Part shown: positions 6,356-13,009 of the stretch, piece by piece
Numbering within the stretch: position 1 is the stretch's first letter
Layout: every line of letters starts with the position of its first letter
Source: an uncultured Collinsella sp.
GTDB lineage: Bacteria > Actinomycetota > Coriobacteriia > Coriobacteriales > Coriobacteriaceae
DNA: 13,821 bases
Direction: 5' to 3'
Assembly (NCBI GenBank): GCA_900547025.1
Contig: UREZ01000046.1
Location: forward strand, 1-13,821
Notes under the pieces: model-generated
What the model saw: only the letters and a program-made list of their open reading frames with translations
Database searches by the model: none
Told to the model about the DNA's origin: nothing
Position numbers and translations under genes: made by a program

Positions 6356-7741
6356 ATGGCTAAAGAACTCGATTTCGACGCTATCAAGGCTGCTGCTGAG
6401 TCCCATCGTGCTGATATGACGCGTTTTCTTCGCGCTATGATCTCCCACCCCTCTGAGTCTTGCGAGGAGGGTGAGGTTGTCGCTTGCATCAAGGCCGAGA
6501 TGGAGAGCCTTGGCTATGACGAGGTCAAGGTCGACGGCCTGGGCAACGTTATGGGCTTTATGGGCGAGGGCGACAAGATCATCGCCATCGACTCCCACAT
6601 CGACACCGTCGGCATCGGCAACATCGATAACTGGGACGCCGATCCCTATGAGGGCTACGAGACCGACGAGATCATCTACGGCCGCGGCGGCTCCGACCAG
6701 GAGGGTGGCATGGCTTCCGCTACCTACGCTGCCAAGATGATGAAGGACATGGGCCTCATCCCCGAGGGCTACAAAATCATGGTCGTCGGCACCGTCCAGG
6801 AAGAGGACTGCGACGGCATGTGCTGGCAGTACATCTACAACAAGGACGGCATTAAGCCCGAGTTCGTCATTTCCACCGAGCCCACCGACGGCGGCATCTA
6901 TCGCGGTCACCGCGGCCGCATGGAGATCCGTGTCGACGTTCACGGCACCTCCTGCCACGGCTCCGCTCCCGACCGCGGCGACAACGCCATCTACAAGATG
7001 GCCGACATCATCGCCGACGTCCGCGCCCTCAACAACAACGGCTGCGACGAGTCGACCGACATCAAGGGTCTCGTCAAGATGCTCGACCCCAAGTACAACC
7101 CCGAGCACTTCGAGGATGCCCGCTTCCTGGGCCGCGGCACCTGCACCGTCAGCCAGATCTTCTACACCAGCCCCAGCCGTTGCGCTGTCGCTGACTCCTG
7201 CGCCATCTCCATCGACCGTCGTATGACCGCCGGTGAGACCTGGGAGTCCTGCCTGGACGAGATCCGCAACCTGCCGGCCGCCAAGAAGTACGGCGACGAC
7301 GTGAAGGTCTCCATGTACATGTACGACCGTCCGTCCTGGACCGGCGAGGTCTACGAGACCGAGGCTTACTTCCCCACGTGGATCAACAAGGAGACCGCTC
7401 CGCACGTCAAGGCCCTCGTCGACGCCCACAAGGCCATGTTCGGTGACGAGCGCATCGGCTGCGAGCCCAGCATGGACAAGCGCACCGGTCGCCCGCTGTG
7501 CGACAAGTGGACCTTCTCCACGAACTGCGTTTCCATCCAGGGCCGCTACGGCATCCCCTGCGTGGGCTTTGGCCCGGGTGCCGAGTCTCAGGCTCACGCT
7601 CCCAACGAGGTCACCTACAAGGACGACCTGGTCACCGCTGCCGCCATGTATGTGGCTGCCCTGAACCTCTACGATCCGAGCCAGGCCGATGGCGACGCCA
7701 CCGTGTTCCGCGCCGGTCTGACCAACAACAAGATCGACTAG
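6356..7741 (+). CDS. ygeY: YgeY-type M20 family metallohydrolase
   Basis: Zinc hydrolase of the M20/ArgE/DapE/CPG2 family, expected to cleave an amide bond of a small N-acyl or N-carbamoyl amino acid-like compound; the true substrate is not established. The 461 residues include the full co-catalytic set: H81 and D83 in DSHIDTVG, D114 in GGSDQEGG, E149/E150 in VQEEDCDG, E175 in STEPTDGG, and H414 in ESQAHAPNE near the C-terminus. The lid/dimerisation domain lies between about 185 and 315 (GHRGRMEIRVDVHGTSCHGS at its start). GAAAGG lies upstream of the ATG; a nearer ATG at 6350 is out of frame and stops at once. It sits between ygeX and ygeW, the same company as in E. coli and clostridial clusters. 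Codon bias is strong, as in ygeX. Confidence 0.94.
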   Translation: MAKELDFDAIKAAAESHRADMTRFLRAMISHPSESCEEGEVVACIKAEMESLGYDEVKVDGLGNVMGFMGEGDKIIAIDSHIDTVGIGNIDNWDADPYEGYETDEIIYGRGGSDQEGGMASATYAAKMMKDMGLIPEGYKIMVVGTVQEEDCDGMCWQYIYNKDGIKPEFVISTEPTDGGIYRGHRGRMEIRVDVHGTSCHGSAPDRGDNAIYKMADIIADVRALNNNGCDESTDIKGLVKMLDPKYNPEHFEDARFLGRGTCTVSQIFYTSPSRCAVADSCAISIDRRMTAGETWESCLDEIRNLPAAKKYGDDVKVSMYMYDRPSWTGEVYETEAYFPTWINKETAPHVKALVDAHKAMFGDERIGCEPSMDKRTGRPLCDKWTFSTNCVSIQGRYGIPCVGFGPGAESQAHAPNEVTYKDDLVTAAAMYVAALNLYDPSQADGDATVFRAGLTNNKID

Positions 7742-7763
7742 TCCCATTCCTCGATTTTGTTGA

Positions 7764-7788
7764 GCCGGGGACAGTTTATGCCCCCGGC
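7764..7788 (+). other. Intercistronic hairpin after ygeY
   Basis: GCCGGGG (7764-7770) pairs with CCCCGGC (7782-7788), loop of 11, about 22 bases past the ygeY stop. No T-run follows. It resembles the hairpin after ygeX in place and form and may stabilise or process the upstream message. Confidence 0.45.
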
Positions 7789-7796
7789 GCCTCCTG

Positions 7797-7824
7797 TTGA
7801 CTTGGGGCCCGCGGTCGTTATCTC
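7797..7824 (+). promoter_or_regulatory. Possible promoter for ygeW
   Basis: TTGACT (7797-7802), a 16-base spacer, then TATCTC (7819-7824). The -35 is good and the -10 is weak. The unusually long 201-base gap between ygeY and ygeW, with a leader of over 100 bases, makes a separate promoter plausible but not shown. Confidence 0.25.
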
Positions 7825-7942
7825 CCATGCTTCCTCAACGGTAGCGGGTCCTCGTCATAGCGCTCTGCATGTTCTAGCCACACGCGCATGCCGGAGCACA
7901 TCTACTCATTGCGATCGTTTCACCTTTAGAAAGGACATTTAC

Positions 7943-9145
7943 ATGGACGCCAAGTTTACCGAGCTCGTCGAGCAGCTGAACGGCCTCGATTTTAAGGGTA
8001 TGTACGGCAGCGACTTCCTGCACACCTGGGATAAGACCACCGATGAGCTCAAGGCTCTCTACATCGTCGCCGACGCCCTGCGCGAGCTGCGCGAGAACAA
8101 CGTCTCGTCCAAGATCTTCGACTCGGGCCTGGCCGTCTCCCTGTTCCGCGATAACTCCACCCGTACGCGCTTCTCCTTCTCTAAGGCCGCCAACCTGCTC
8201 GGCCTTGAGCTGCAGGACCTGGACGAGAAGAAGTCCCAGATCGCTCACGGCGAGACCGTCCGCGAGACCGCTACCATGATCTCCTTCATGGCCGACGTCA
8301 TCGGCATCCGCGACGACATGTACATCGGCAAGGGCGACGCCTACATGGCCGAGGTCTCCGAGTCTGTCCAGCAGGCTTACGAGGACGGCGTTCTGGATCA
8401 CCGTCCCACGCTCATCTCCCTGCAGTCCGATTCCGACCACCCCACGCAGTCCTCTGCCGACATGCTCTACCTCATCAACGAGTTTGGCGGTCTTGAGAAC
8501 CTCAAGGGCAAGAAGGTTGCCGTCACCTGGGCCTACTCGCCCTCTTACGGCAAGCCGCTGTCCTGCCCGCAGTCGCTGATCAGCCTGCTGCCCCGCTTTG
8601 GCATGGACGTCACCCTGGCTCACCCCGAGGGCTACGACCTCATGCCCGAGGTCGTCGAGCGCGCCAAGGGCTACGCCGCCGAGTCCGGCACCACCTTTAA
8701 GCAGGTCAACACCATGGCCGAGGCCTTCGAGGGCGCCGACATCGTGATCCCCAAGAGCTGGGCTCCGTTTGCCGCCATGGAGAAGCGTACCAACCTGTAC
8801 GCCGAGGGCGACGACGCCGGCATCGCTGCGCTCGAGAAGGAGCTGCTCGCTCAGAACGCTACGCATCAGGATTGGTGCTCCACGACCGAGCTCATGGAGA
8901 AGACTGCCAACGGCCAGGATACCATCTTTATGCACCCGCTGCCCGCCGACATCTCCGGTGTCTCTTGCGAGCACGGCGAGGTTAACGCCGACGTCTTCGA
9001 CATGCACCGCGTGGGCATGTACAAGGAGGCCAGCTACAAGCCGTATGCCATCGCAGCCATGATGTTCCTGCAGAAGGTTGCCGATCCCGCCGCTACCCTC
9101 AAGGCCCTCGACGAGCGCAACACCGCCCGTTGGCTCCAGGCCTAA
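7943..9145 (+). CDS. ygeW: YgeW-type carbamoyltransferase
   Basis: Member of the aspartate/ornithine carbamoyltransferase superfamily, YgeW subgroup; its acceptor is not established. In fermentative purine breakdown it likely runs in reverse, releasing carbamoyl phosphate for ATP formation by a carbamate kinase, which is not in this window. The product has 400 residues (E. coli YgeW about 396). Seen: carbamoyl-phosphate loop S72-T73-R74-T75-R76 in FRDNSTRTRFSFS, HPTQSSADMLY in the domain linker region, VTWAYSPSYGKPLSCPQS, which is distinctive for this subgroup, and HPLPADISGVSCEHGEV. AAAGGA lies seven bases before the ATG at 7943; the frame is open 62 codons further up but without protein character. 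A terminator follows. Codon bias is strong. Confidence 0.95.
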   Translation: MDAKFTELVEQLNGLDFKGMYGSDFLHTWDKTTDELKALYIVADALRELRENNVSSKIFDSGLAVSLFRDNSTRTRFSFSKAANLLGLELQDLDEKKSQIAHGETVRETATMISFMADVIGIRDDMYIGKGDAYMAEVSESVQQAYEDGVLDHRPTLISLQSDSDHPTQSSADMLYLINEFGGLENLKGKKVAVTWAYSPSYGKPLSCPQSLISLLPRFGMDVTLAHPEGYDLMPEVVERAKGYAAESGTTFKQVNTMAEAFEGADIVIPKSWAPFAAMEKRTNLYAEGDDAGIAALEKELLAQNATHQDWCSTTELMEKTANGQDTIFMHPLPADISGVSCEHGEVNADVFDMHRVGMYKEASYKPYAIAAMMFLQKVADPAATLKALDERNTARWLQA

Positions 9146-9168
9146 AGCCGGGTTGAGGTAAGCCATGT

Positions 9169-9207
9169 AAAGGGGGCGCTCTGCCAACCGGCGGGGTGCC
9201 CCTTTTT
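9169..9207 (+). terminator. Intrinsic terminator after ygeW
   Basis: AAAGGGGGC (9169-9177) pairs with GCCCC plus the start of the T-run (9198-9207, GCCCCTTTTT), with one bulged G, 24 bases past the ygeW stop. It should end the ygeX-ygeY-ygeW transcript and make the following pair a separate unit. Confidence 0.75.
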
Positions 9208-9294
9208 GCATCGCGGGCGTGCGGGATAAGCGCTTTCGATGTGGATGCCCGCGGCGCGAGTTATGGGTACGATGGTTTCAGGGGAGGTATCGCC

Positions 9295-9909
9295 ATGAAA
9301 CTTGGTTGCGTCATTATGGCTTCGGGCGAGGGCAAGCGGTTTGGCTCTAACAAGATGCTTGCCGATATCTATGGCGAGCCGCTGATTGCCCGGACCATCG
9401 ATTCGGTTCCCCGGGGCTTCGACGTTGTGGTTTCGACGCGTTGGCCCGAGGTCGCCCAGATTTGCGAGGACAAGCATTGCCCGTGCGTGCTGCACGATGG
9501 CGAGCTGCGCAGCGAAAGCGTCCGTGCGGGCCTTTCGTGGGGAGTCGAACGCAACTGGAAAGGTTGTCTCTTTTTACCGGGCGACCAGCCGCTCGTGAGT
9601 TCGGATTCTTTTGAGGCTATGGTTCGTGCATTTGACGAGCGTGGCCGCAAACATCCGGTGCGTCTTGCGTGTAACGGTGAGCCTTCGAGCCCGGTGCTCT
9701 TTCCGGCGGAACTGTTCGATGCACTTATGTGTCTTGAGGGCAAGGACGGCGGGGGCTCGATTCTCAAAGGTCGCACCGACGTGGTGCTGGTCGAGGCGCG
9801 TGCCTACGAGCTGTGGGACGTCGATACCGTCAAGGGACAGCGACGCATAACGGAGCATATCGCCGCCTGCTCGTATTTTGATCGCGTGGCCAACTGCATC
9901 AATCAATAA
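9295..9909 (+). CDS. ygfJ: MocA/YgfJ-type molybdenum cofactor nucleotidyltransferase
   Basis: Predicted MobA-like NTP transferase that joins a nucleotide, probably CMP, to molybdopterin to make the dinucleotide cofactor for a molybdenum hydroxylase. The product has 204 residues. The N-terminal nucleotide-binding signature is MASGEGKRFGSNKML (8-22), a variant of LAAGxSxRxGxxK, and the metal-binding motif is LPGDQPL with D97. GNxxxPxLFP-like NGEPSSPVLFP follows, then GGGSILKG. GGGGAGG at 9281-9287 lies seven bases before the ATG at 9295; an upstream in-frame ATG at 9196 lies within the terminator and is rejected. hyuA follows after 9 bases, so the two are co-transcribed. It is family-typical beside yqeB, yqeC and xdhC. 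CTP versus GTP preference cannot be read with certainty. Confidence 0.87.
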   Translation: MKLGCVIMASGEGKRFGSNKMLADIYGEPLIARTIDSVPRGFDVVVSTRWPEVAQICEDKHCPCVLHDGELRSESVRAGLSWGVERNWKGCLFLPGDQPLVSSDSFEAMVRAFDERGRKHPVRLACNGEPSSPVLFPAELFDALMCLEGKDGGGSILKGRTDVVLVEARAYELWDVDTVKGQRRITEHIAACSYFDRVANCINQ

Positions 9910-9918
9910 GGAGCAATT

Positions 9919-11286
9919 ATGATCATCATCAAAAACGGCGCGCTTGTGACGCCCCAGGGGCTTCGCCGCGCCGATCTTGCCATGGAGGGCGATAAGATTG
10001 TGCGGATTGCCGCGGCAATCGAGCCGGGCGAGGGCGATACCGTCCAGGACGCCACCGACTGTTGGGTGTTCCCCGGCTTTATCGACGGCCACACGCACAT
10101 GCAGTGCTGGACTGGCATGGATTGGACGGCCGATAGCTTTGAGACCGGTACGCGTGCGGCTGCCTGCGGCGGTACGACGACCATCGTGGACTACGCGACG
10201 GCCGATCGCGGCGTGACCATGCCCGATGCCTTGGCCGAGTGGCATCGCCGCGCCGACGGAACCTGCACGGCCAACTACGCGTTTCATATGGCACTCGCCG
10301 AGTGGAATGAATGCAACCGCGCCGATCTTTCGGCCATGCGCGAGGCGGGCGTGTCGTCGTTTAAGACCTACTTTGCCTATGACCACCTGCGCTTGGACGA
10401 TGCCGAGACACTCGAGGTGCTGGAGGAGCTCAAGCGCGTGGGCGGTATCCTGTGCGTGCATTGCGAGAACGGCACGTTGGTCAACGCGCTGCAGAAGCGC
10501 GTGTTTGAGCGGGGCATCCACGGGCCCGAGGGGCATGCGCTCAGCCGTCCGGACGTGTGCGAGGGTGAGGCCGTGAGCCGCCTGCTGTATCTGGCGCACT
10601 TGGCCGGGGACGCTCCGGTCAACGTGGTGCACCTTTCGACCAAGCTGGGGCTCGAGGCCATCCGTGCTGCCAAAGCGCGCGGGCAGAAGAATATCTATGT
10701 CGAGACCTGCCCCCAGTATCTGATGCTCGACGACACCTGTTATCTGGAGCAGGGCGAGGACGGCTTTGCGGGTGCCAAGTATGTGATGAGTCCGCCGCTG
10801 CGCCATGCGGGTGACCGTGCAGCCCTGCGCGAGGCGCTTGTGGCCGGCGAGATCGATACGATTGCGACCGACCACTGCAGCTTTAACCTGCACGGGCAAA
10901 AGGACCGCGGGCGCGACGACTTCCGCGCGATTCCCAACGGCGGGCCCGGCGTGGAGCATCGCCCCGTCGCGATTGCCACGAGCTTTGAGGGCCAGCTGGG
11001 CCCCGAGGACCTCTGCCGCTTGATGAGCGAGAACCCGGCGCGCGTTTTTGGCATGTATCCGCGCAAGGGCTGTCTTGCCGAGGGTGCCGATGCCGACGTG
11101 TGCGTGTGGGATCCTTGCGCGCGTTGGACGATCAGCGCCGCGACGCAGCATCAGGCCGTGGACTACACGCCGCTCGAGGGCTTTGAGGCACATGGCCGCG
11201 CCAAGGCCGTGTTTGTGAACGGCGTGCTGGCGGCACGCGACGGCGAGCCCACCGGAGCCCAACCCGGCCGCTACGTGCCCCGCTAA
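9919..11286 (+). CDS. hyuA: Dihydropyrimidinase/hydantoinase-like amidohydrolase
   Basis: Cytoplasmic metal-dependent cyclic amidohydrolase that opens hydantoin, dihydropyrimidine or related rings. The product has 455 residues (E. coli HyuA about 461). The binuclear metal site is complete: H58 and H60 in GFIDGHTHM, K149 (the lysine that is carboxylated) in SSFKTYFAYD, H181 in CVHCENG, H238 in VVHLST, and D318 in IATDHCSF. The C-terminal PNGGPGVEHR loop is also typical. AAGGAG stands five bases before the ATG, and the gap from the preceding gene is 9 bases. In purine-degrading clusters it is proposed to open a ring intermediate derived from urate; allantoinase is an alternative activity in the same superfamily. 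It ends against the convergent yqeC. Confidence 0.93.
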   Translation: MIIIKNGALVTPQGLRRADLAMEGDKIVRIAAAIEPGEGDTVQDATDCWVFPGFIDGHTHMQCWTGMDWTADSFETGTRAAACGGTTTIVDYATADRGVTMPDALAEWHRRADGTCTANYAFHMALAEWNECNRADLSAMREAGVSSFKTYFAYDHLRLDDAETLEVLEELKRVGGILCVHCENGTLVNALQKRVFERGIHGPEGHALSRPDVCEGEAVSRLLYLAHLAGDAPVNVVHLSTKLGLEAIRAAKARGQKNIYVETCPQYLMLDDTCYLEQGEDGFAGAKYVMSPPLRHAGDRAALREALVAGEIDTIATDHCSFNLHGQKDRGRDDFRAIPNGGPGVEHRPVAIATSFEGQLGPEDLCRLMSENPARVFGMYPRKGCLAEGADADVCVWDPCARWTISAATQHQAVDYTPLEGFEAHGRAKAVFVNGVLAARDGEPTGAQPGRYVPR

Positions 11287-11299
11287 CAGGAAGACCGCC

Positions 11300-11372
11300 G
11301 GGGTAGCTAATTTGGGAGATGATTTTTCGGGACGGGGTAGCAAAAAGAGCCCCGTCCCAAATTTGCTACCCC
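11300..11372. repeat. Nested palindromes between convergent hyuA and yqeC
   Basis: An outer inverted repeat pairs 11300-11317 (GGGGTAGCTAATTTGGGA) with 11355-11372 (TCCCAAATTTGCTACCCC), 17 of 18 positions. Inside, GGGACGGGG (11329-11337) pairs perfectly with CCCCGTCCC (11350-11358). The two right arms overlap, and GGGGTAGC recurs at 11334-11341, giving alternative folds. The right arm overlaps the yqeC stop codon. No T-run follows in either direction, so it is not a standard terminator, though it may block convergent transcription. Confidence 0.75.
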
Positions 11373-12103
11373 TGGAGGCTGGTGGCGATGAGGGGGCGAT
11401 TGAGGGCTGCCTCGAAGCGATCTGCCATTGTTGGGTCGGCAAGCGTGTCGGCTTGGTTGAGCATGACGCGTGCGGTGCTGAGTCCCAGCGCCTGCATCTC
11501 GGCATTGAGCACCTGGGCGACGCGCTCGGGCGTGGCGATGTCGGTAGGCTCGCAGCCGCAGCGCTCGCAGAAGAGCTCGGGGCGGTGGACAACCTCGGCG
11601 ACGGGCTTGCCCAGCCCCGAGGCGCCGACGACCCAGACAACGTTTGCCGTGGCGGCGGGAATTACCGGCTCCCAGGCGGCATGCGCCTTGAGCGGGAGTC
11701 GCTTGCTGCCATCTGCCTCGGCCAACACATAGTCAAAGCGCTGCGCCAGCTCGTTGAGCGGCTCGGCGGGGGCGGAGAGCTTGCCTGTCTCCGGGTCCAA
11801 GATGCCTGCCTGGCAGATGCCTCCGCGTGCAAGGCCCGCGCAGGCCTCGCAGGTGCAACCGGGGACATGCGAGGCGCCCGGCTTCCAAGGCACGGCGTCC
11901 AGGCGACGATTCGACCCGTCCCATGGCACGCCGGCAACGGGAAGCATATGCGTGGTGGTGCAGAGGAGCACGCGGCCGCCAGCGCGCATGAGCTCAAGAC
12001 CCAGCGTTTTGAGCAACGTCGACTTGCCGCCGCTGCCGATGATCGCGGTAATGTCCGGCTCGATCCTGAGCGCCGAGGCAAGATTGCCGCTAACCGTTTC
12101 CAT
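11366..12103 (-). CDS. yqeC: YqeC, selenium-dependent molybdenum hydroxylase accessory protein
   Basis: Putative P-loop NTPase found beside selenium-dependent molybdenum hydroxylases; its biochemical role is unproven. The product has 245 residues (E. coli YqeC about 256). Seen: a P-loop GSGGKST at 23-29, the TTTHM segment typical of the family at 49-53, and the hallmark AEADGSKRLPLKAH at 128-141 followed by EPVIP. Two cysteine clusters stand out: C83, C85, C88 and C97, then C179, C182 and C184; they could bind a metal or cluster. The ATG at 12103 has GGTG in the expected area, a weak site. It is the only gene of the right-hand group on the minus strand: head-to-head with yqeB over 102 bp and tail-to-tail with hyuA. 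Confidence 0.9.
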   Translation of the reverse strand: METVSGNLASALRIEPDITAIIGSGGKSTLLKTLGLELMRAGGRVLLCTTTHMLPVAGVPWDGSNRRLDAVPWKPGASHVPGCTCEACAGLARGGICQAGILDPETGKLSAPAEPLNELAQRFDYVLAEADGSKRLPLKAHAAWEPVIPAATANVVWVVGASGLGKPVAEVVHRPELFCERCGCEPTDIATPERVAQVLNAEMQALGLSTARVMLNQADTLADPTMADRFEAALNRPLIATSLQG

Positions 12104-12205
12104 CTGTTCACCGCCGTATAATACTGTGATAATAAATAATCATCAGAGTAGCGGTCGAGCCGCTTTTGCTCTGCTCAAACCGTAGCACAGGGAGGTGCCC
12201 CGGGA
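12104..12205. promoter_or_regulatory. Divergent yqeC/yqeB promoter region with leader hairpin
   Basis: A perfect TATAAT lies at 12117-12122 (plus), overlapping TATTAT on the minus strand (12123-12118), so both directions may share this AT-rich core; no good -35 was found for either. In the yqeB leader, CAGAG (12144-12148) and AGCGG (12150-12154) pair with CCGCT (12160-12164) and CTCTG (12169-12173), a two-part stem with TTTT after the inner arm. This could act as an attenuator. GGAGG at 12191-12195 serves yqeB. Confidence 0.4.
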
Positions 12206-13000
12206 ATGCTCGTTTATGTTCGCGGCGCCGGCGATATCGCCACGGGTGTCGCCGCTCGCTTGGTGCGCGCCGGCGTGTCGGTCGTTATGGCCGATATCGC
12301 GGTTCCCACGTGCATCCGCCGCACAATCAGTTTTTGCGAGGCTATTCGCCTGGGCGAGGTCCAGGTCGAGGGCATTCGCGCTCGCTTGGCGCAGACGCCG
12401 GCAGAGGCGCTCGAGATTACCCAAGCGGGGGATGTCGCCGTGGTGGTGGACCCCCAGGCCAAGATGCTCGGCGAGCTGAAACCCGCTGCCGTGGTCGACG
12501 CGATTCTGGCTAAGCGCAACCTGGGTACCACGCGCGGCATGGCGCCTGCCGTCATCGCCGTGGGGCCGGGCTTTACCGCGCCGGTTGACTGCGACGCCGT
12601 GGTCGAAACCATGCGCGGGCATTTCCTGGGCCGTGTCATTACCCAAGGTTCGCCCCAGCCCAACACGGGCGTGCCGGGCATTATCGCCGGCTATGGCAAG
12701 GAGCGCGTTATCCACAGCCCCGCCGCCGGCGTGTTTCGGTCCGACCGCGCAATCGGCGACATCGTGAGCGCCGGAGACGTGATTGGCTACGCGGGCGATA
12801 CGCCTATGCGCACGCAGATTGATGGTTGTCTGCGCGGGCTTTTGGCGAACGGCGTGCAGGTGACTGAGGGCTTTAAATGCGCCGATGTCGATCCGCGCGG
12901 CGATGCCAGCTATATCAACTACATTTCGGACAAGGCGACGTCGGTCGGCGGCGGCGTGCTCGAGGCGCTCGCCATGCTCACCGGTGTATTCCAGGGATAG
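12206..13000 (+). CDS. yqeB: YqeB, selenium-dependent molybdenum hydroxylase system protein (EF2563 type)
   Basis: Accessory protein found in genomes with selenium-dependent molybdenum hydroxylases; its exact task, possibly in selenium or cofactor insertion, is unproven. The product has 264 residues, matching the free-standing EF2563-type form. Seen: an N-terminal Rossmann-like VRGAGDIATGVAARL (4-18), then VGPGFTAPVDCDAVVET and RGHFLGRVI, and a GxVxxGDxIG biotinyl-like segment (IVSAGDVIGYAG). C-terminal KCADVDPRGD and GGGVLEA are also typical. The ATG at 12206 follows GGAGG with a 10-base spacer. xdhC starts 9 bases after its stop, so the two are coupled. E. coli YqeB is about 541 residues and, as I recall, joins an XdhC-like part to this part; here they are two genes. 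Confidence 0.92.
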   Translation: MLVYVRGAGDIATGVAARLVRAGVSVVMADIAVPTCIRRTISFCEAIRLGEVQVEGIRARLAQTPAEALEITQAGDVAVVVDPQAKMLGELKPAAVVDAILAKRNLGTTRGMAPAVIAVGPGFTAPVDCDAVVETMRGHFLGRVITQGSPQPNTGVPGIIAGYGKERVIHSPAAGVFRSDRAIGDIVSAGDVIGYAGDTPMRTQIDGCLRGLLANGVQVTEGFKCADVDPRGDASYINYISDKATSVGGGVLEALAMLTGVFQG

Positions 13001-13009
13001 GAAATTGCA

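Noticed and set aside
4937..7828. Two long minus-strand open frames over ygeX and ygeY
   Set aside because: Their Gly/Val/His/Ala-rich sequences are mirror images of strongly codon-biased genes and show no family motifs.
7757..7942. Longer N-terminus for YgeW from the ATG at 7757
   Set aside because: The added 62 residues cover a hairpin and a possible promoter and are absent from the family; the ATG at 7943 has a proper ribosome-binding site.
9574..11640. 688-codon minus-strand open frame over ygfJ and hyuA
   Set aside because: It lies opposite two genes with complete active-site motifs and runs through the palindromic junction; no protein family is visible.
12124..12205. Molybdenum cofactor riboswitch before yqeB
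   Set aside because: The leader is under 90 bases with one simple hairpin, too short and simple for the known Moco RNA fold.
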